Source: Bacteroidetes bacterium UBA1941 (GTDB lineage: Bacteria > Bacteroidota > Bacteroidia > Chitinophagales > LD1). From it: DNA of 64,000 nucleotides. The notes under the pieces were generated by a model. It did not search any database. It was not told the DNA's origin and worked only from the letters and a program-made list of their open reading frames with translations. Both the position numbers and the translations under genes were made by a program. Positions 60,535-64,000 of this stretch are shown here, one piece after another. Where the stretch lies: assembly GCA_002336805.1 (NCBI GenBank), contig DDEZ01000007.1, forward strand, positions 186,001-250,000. The letters run 5' to 3'. Each line of letters begins with the position of its first letter. Within the stretch, counting starts at the first letter, position 1.

Positions 60535-61245
60535 ATGGGTCGCGCGTTTGAATACCGTAAAGAGAAAAAGTTTAAGAGATGGGGTGCTATGGCCAAGGCC
60601 TTTACCCGTATAGGAAAAGAAATAGCGATCTCCGTCAAGCTCGGCGGTCCGAGTCCGGAAACGAACGCCCGCCTGCGCCAGGCTATTATCAACGCCAAAG
60701 GCGCCAATATGCCAAAGGCAAACGTAGAAGCTGCAATAAAGAAAGCGTCCTCAAAGGACACCACCAACTACGAAGAGGTCACCTACGAGGGCTATGGTCC
60801 TCATGGTGTAGCTATAGTAGTAGATACCCAGACAGATAACACCACCCGGACAGTAGCCAACCTTCGTACCATCTTCAATAAGCTGAATGGCGCGATGGGT
60901 ACACAGGGTTCGGTAGAGTATATGTTTCAGAAGAAAGCCGTCTTCAAATTCCCTAAGGGTAATCACAACCTGGAGGAGCTGGAGTTTGAGCTCATAGACC
61001 ACGGCCTGTCCGAGCTGCAGTCTGATGAGGAGACGATCATTGCTTATGCAGAGTTCGTGGACTTTGGCAAGCTGGCAAAGGCGCTGGAAGAAAAAGGCAT
61101 CGAGGTCACAGAAAGCACTTATGACAAGATCCCCGACTTTTACAAAGAGGGCCTCTCTGACGAGCAGGCAGAGGAAGTGATCAAGCTGATAGACCGGCTG
61201 GAGGAAGATGATGATGTGAGCCTCGTCTTCCACAACATGAAATAA
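60535..61245 (+). CDS. yebC: YebC/PmpR family protein
   Basis: 236 residues, full length. It starts MGRAFEYRKEKKFKRWGAMAKAFTRIGKEI and shows the conserved AIINAKGANMPKANVEAAIKKA, YEEVTYEGYGPHGVAIVV and NGAMGTQGSVEYMFQKKAVF. Known as a transcriptional regulator; some members act in translation of polyproline stretches. It precedes the steroid-reductase-like gene by 50 bp. Confidence 0.96.
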   Translation: MGRAFEYRKEKKFKRWGAMAKAFTRIGKEIAISVKLGGPSPETNARLRQAIINAKGANMPKANVEAAIKKASSKDTTNYEEVTYEGYGPHGVAIVVDTQTDNTTRTVANLRTIFNKLNGAMGTQGSVEYMFQKKAVFKFPKGNHNLEELEFELIDHGLSELQSDEETIIAYAEFVDFGKLAKALEEKGIEVTESTYDKIPDFYKEGLSDEQAEEVIKLIDRLEEDDDVSLVFHNMK

Positions 61246-61295
61246 GAGCTGGCCCGAACCTTGCTGCCCTAGTATTCTTTCTAACACAAACTCCC

Positions 61296-62054
61296 ATGAC
61301 ACTCCAAACACTCAATATTATCACGCTGGTATGGATCGGCGTGGCAGTAGTCTCATTCCCTTTTCTGCTACGGGTCACCGCACCATATGGCCGCCACGCC
61401 ACTAAGAAATGGGGGCCTATGATCAGCAACCGTCTCGGATGGATACTGCAGGAGGCGCCATCAATGATCTTCTTGTCTATCTTCTTCTTTACAGGAGATC
61501 TGCCCAAGACACATGTGAGCTTTTTCCTCTGGGGTTTGTGGGTGGCCCATTATATCTATCGGAGCTTGATATTTCCTTTTCGCACCAAGACGACCGGTAA
61601 AAAGATACCTGTTTTGATCGTCCTCTCAGCTATTGGTTTCAACTTTATGAATGGCTTTACCAATGGCAGCTACCTCGGTAGCTTCGGTGGCAACTATGAC
61701 GACAGTTATTTTACTTCTGCGCAATTCATCATCGGGATGATAGTTTTTGCGACCGGCGTATTTATCAATCATCAGTCTGACAATATCCTCCTGGCGCTCC
61801 GCAAACCAGGAGAAACAGGATACAAGATCCCTCAGGGGGGGGTATTCCGCTATATATCCTGCCCCAATCTATTTGGTGAGATGATAGAGTGGACTGGGTA
61901 TGCCATACTGGTGTGGAGCCTGCCAGCACTGGGCTTTGCCATATGGACCATTGTAAACCTGACACCCCGCGCGCTGGACCACCACAAGTGGTACCAGTCT
62001 AAGTTTCCAGACTATCCTAAGGAAAGAAAAGCGTTGGTGCCTTTTATCCTGTAG
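61296..62054 (+). CDS. Steroid 5-alpha-reductase C-terminal-like membrane protein
   Basis: 252 residues with six or seven predicted helices. The C-terminal signature YKIPQGGVFRYISCPNLFGEMIEWTGYAILVWS followed by NLTPRALDHHKWYQSKFPDYPKERKALVPFIL is that of the steroid 5-alpha reductase (DUF1295-like) family, which uses NADPH. The natural substrate in bacteria is unknown. A G8 tract lies at 61835-61842. It is convergent with the subtilase gene. Confidence 0.9.
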   Translation: MTLQTLNIITLVWIGVAVVSFPFLLRVTAPYGRHATKKWGPMISNRLGWILQEAPSMIFLSIFFFTGDLPKTHVSFFLWGLWVAHYIYRSLIFPFRTKTTGKKIPVLIVLSAIGFNFMNGFTNGSYLGSFGGNYDDSYFTSAQFIIGMIVFATGVFINHQSDNILLALRKPGETGYKIPQGGVFRYISCPNLFGEMIEWTGYAILVWSLPALGFAIWTIVNLTPRALDHHKWYQSKFPDYPKERKALVPFIL

Positions 62055-62058
62055 CAGA

Positions 62059-64000
62059 CTATTGACCTACGGCAACTTTGATCATGGACTGATGGCTGCC
62101 AGATGCTACACGCACCATATACATGCCGGCACTGTTGCGGCCGAGATCGAGCGCCGTGGTATTTTTTCCAGCGGTAGCTTTCCACTCTGATGCGTAGATC
62201 ATACGACCAGAGACATCATAAACCTCTACGACCAGATCCTCAGCACGCTCCGCCTGATAGCTCAGTGTAAACTGACCATGATTAGGATTTGGATAGAGCG
62301 ATATGGCGAGCGTATTGCCAGGCACTTCTCCCACTCCGGTAGAGAGGGCTGCAGCGATCACTGCACCGTAGGCATTGATCTTGCCATGGCCCCATGTATT
62401 GAGGCCGGAGGCCGGGAGCACTCCGGTGAATGTATCCCGGATGGCAGTCTGTGTCATGATCCTCTTCACCTGCTCCGGATAGAGGCCTGGATTGGCCTGC
62501 AGCATGAGGGCTATGATACCGGAGGTACATGGAGTGGCCATAGAGGTGCCGGAGAACTGTGCCCAGTAGTATTTTTTATTCTGATTGGGGTCCAGCCAGG
62601 AGGTCACTACATCGCTATAGTCCGCACCGCCCGGACGTACATCTGCGCAGAACGAATTGACAGATGATACTACGCAAAGGCCGGGAGCTGTGATGTCAGG
62701 CACTGTGCGGCCATCACGCGTAGGGCCATGACTGGAGAAAGGCACCAGCTGTCCCAGAGTTGTATAGTTGAAGAAATTATAACTCTGATGGAAAATATTG
62801 GTGTACTCTACCTTGGCAGAGTAAGCGCCTACAGACACCGCTGAGCGCGTAGATACTATATCACTGGTGGTATACGCGCTATCACCCTGAGTAGCCCATG
62901 GATAGCCAAAACTGGTCAGCGCTCCGCCATATCCTTCGCCGTTGGTCACATAGCCGTCCCAGAAATCGACGCGGCCATCGCTGGAGCGTAGTGAGAGCAC
63001 GACGCTGTCTGTAGTTGCACGGCTATATAGTGTCAGATAGATACGAGGCTTGCCGTTAAACTCTGCCGTAGAGGTGACTATTTGTACATGCAGGCTATCA
63101 TGATTGGTGCCCGGCAGGCTGAAACTATGCAGGCTATTGTCCAGGCAGACATATCCTGTGCTGGCTATTTCACTACCGTGATACAGGCTGACCTGCAGGC
63201 AAAATGTCTTGGCCGTGTCTCCCCAAAAGTCCAGCCATAGCTTTTTGGTGGTAAGGTATGGACTGAATGTGGCGAAAGTCTTGACCACCGTATCGGTAGC
63301 GGTAAAGGTCTTTTGAAGGTGTATAGCGGCATCGCCCTCATTGCCGCCAGCTACTACAAAGATGCGGCCGGGACCAGTCAGCGCATCGCAACCTTCGCTG
63401 AACAGCGACGAGCCATCGCGTGGACCTACAGGGGTACCCCAGCTTAGATTCACTACGGCCGGCTTGCCTACAGAGGCAGCATAGGTAAAGACATAATTGA
63501 TACCATCCAGAAAATCTGACATACCTGTACCCTGCCACTGGCTGGAGTCAGGCATGATGCCTACCAGCACCAGCTCACTCTCAAAGGCCATACCGCGGTA
63601 CAGCGCGCTGCTCGTATCCGTACTACCAAAACCACTACCTGCCGCGATACCCATGACGTGCGTGCCGTGGGTGGCTCCGGTATTGTCTGTCTGCTGGCTC
63701 TGTATCATAAAGCTATCCGTGATCTCGCTGCCATAGGCGAAACCCGCAGGAGGCGTGCCTTGCGATTTCATCTCCCATACCCGTGAGACACGATAGTTAG
63801 TGCCTGATGTATCATAAACAGTCGGGTGCGTATAGTCAAAGCCAACGTCTACTATGCCTACCACCACACCCTTGCCGGTATATGGATGCGGCAGGCCTAT
63901 ACCGGCATGCACCGAGTCCACACGGGTAGTACGGCGGGCGGAGTCCAGCGCCATGCTGACCGGCTCGTCCAGCTGTATATAGTCTATACCGCTGACCTGA
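62059..64000 (-). CDS. S8 subtilase with T9SS sorting domain (partial, 5' end beyond window)
   Basis: At least 646 codons; the frame is open to the right edge, and the ATG at 63954 is internal (the preceding codons read DYIQLDEPVS). Catalytic triad: Asp in GKGVVVGIVDVGFDYTHP, His in GATHGTHVMGIAAG and Ser in FSGTSMATPCTSGIIALM. The inserted region between His and Ser is long, as in PatA-like subtilases. The C-terminus LYPNPNHGQFTLSY ... VEVYDVSGRMIYAS ... GMYMVRVASGSHQSMIKVAVG is a T9SS type A sorting domain. A secreted protease, probably surface-attached. Confidence 0.92.
   Translation of the reverse strand, partial: QVSGIDYIQLDEPVSMALDSARRTTRVDSVHAGIGLPHPYTGKGVVVGIVDVGFDYTHPTVYDTSGTNYRVSRVWEMKSQGTPPAGFAYGSEITDSFMIQSQQTDNTGATHGTHVMGIAAGSGFGSTDTSSALYRGMAFESELVLVGIMPDSSQWQGTGMSDFLDGINYVFTYAASVGKPAVVNLSWGTPVGPRDGSSLFSEGCDALTGPGRIFVVAGGNEGDAAIHLQKTFTATDTVVKTFATFSPYLTTKKLWLDFWGDTAKTFCLQVSLYHGSEIASTGYVCLDNSLHSFSLPGTNHDSLHVQIVTSTAEFNGKPRIYLTLYSRATTDSVVLSLRSSDGRVDFWDGYVTNGEGYGGALTSFGYPWATQGDSAYTTSDIVSTRSAVSVGAYSAKVEYTNIFHQSYNFFNYTTLGQLVPFSSHGPTRDGRTVPDITAPGLCVVSSVNSFCADVRPGGADYSDVVTSWLDPNQNKKYYWAQFSGTSMATPCTSGIIALMLQANPGLYPEQVKRIMTQTAIRDTFTGVLPASGLNTWGHGKINAYGAVIAAALSTGVGEVPGNTLAISLYPNPNHGQFTLSYQAERAEDLVVEVYDVSGRMIYASEWKATAGKNTTALDLGRNSAGMYMVRVASGSHQSMIKVAVGQ

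Noticed and set aside
1..64000. tRNA, rRNA, riboswitch or transposase
   Set aside because: I scanned by eye and found none with a supportable structure or motif; a covariance-model search was not possible.

Overview
The window is about 64 kb of chromosome from a member of the Bacteroidota, most like the Chitinophagales/Sphingobacteriales group. Four large secreted proteins end in type IX secretion (T9SS) sorting domains. Lipoproteins and beta-barrels of Bacteroidota-type families (DUF5777, DUF1573, DUF6600, imelysin, DUF1111) are frequent. Start codons lack strong Shine-Dalgarno sequences, several promoters fit the Bacteroidota pattern TTTG-N17-23-TAnnTTTG, and the E1 alpha and beta subunits are fused. 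Base composition looks moderate, near 50% GC by eye and not computed. I see no rRNA, tRNA, CRISPR array, insertion sequence or prophage. Genes are dense and no gene-free stretch exceeds 300 bases.

Layout. 1-1682: a truncated TolC-type efflux channel gene divergent from an AraC/cupin regulator. 1853-8491: a T9SS surface protein whose signal peptide is one base out of frame, then a LytTR response regulator and TPR-type histidine kinase pair. 8584-16911: housekeeping genes (dnaJ, grpE, a PpiD-like foldase, a fused 2-oxoacid dehydrogenase E1, rpiB, tatC, lptC). 17012-26444: an MFS exporter, a small holin-like membrane protein, a lipoprotein, rnc, an AT-rich probable newcomer with a nuclease-like motif, rlmN, a DUF1573 protein, a membrane sulfatase/phosphotransferase-like protein, a BI-1 family protein and a membrane-tethered APH-like kinase. 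26513-31920: a 1723-residue T9SS protein followed by a tiny PID-CTERM-like protein.

32191-37319 looks like an iron or haem locus. A tight five-gene operon (beta-barrel, Rieske lipoprotein, HmoA/IsdG-like monooxygenase, 52-residue membrane protein, 71-residue helical protein) has two Fur-box-like palindromes on its promoter. Next to it lies an imelysin and DUF1111 di-haem pair, a known iron-linked partnership. 37632-40764 is a second envelope/redox cluster: a T9SS protein with CxxCH, a cytochrome-like lipoprotein with C-x4-CH, YceI and a DUF5777 barrel.

40803-54777 is mostly housekeeping: Bcp peroxiredoxin, an M23 peptidase, TrhO, an M29 aminopeptidase, a DUF4442 protein, an RlmL-like methyltransferase, a thiolase, RecQ, a mannose-1-phosphate guanylyltransferase and a methionine-type aminotransferase. 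54845-56753 is the cysteine biosynthesis operon cysE-cysK. Its leader encodes a 23-residue peptide with four Cys codons, three of them consecutive, followed by a strong intrinsic terminator just before cysE. This is the arrangement expected of a cysteine-sensing transcription attenuator and is the most interesting regulatory element in the window. 56844-64000 holds a small unknown protein, a DUF6600 protein with an apparent 3' frameshift, a SlyD-like isomerase, an LpxH-like phosphoesterase, YebC, a steroid-reductase-like membrane protein and a truncated subtilase with a T9SS tail.
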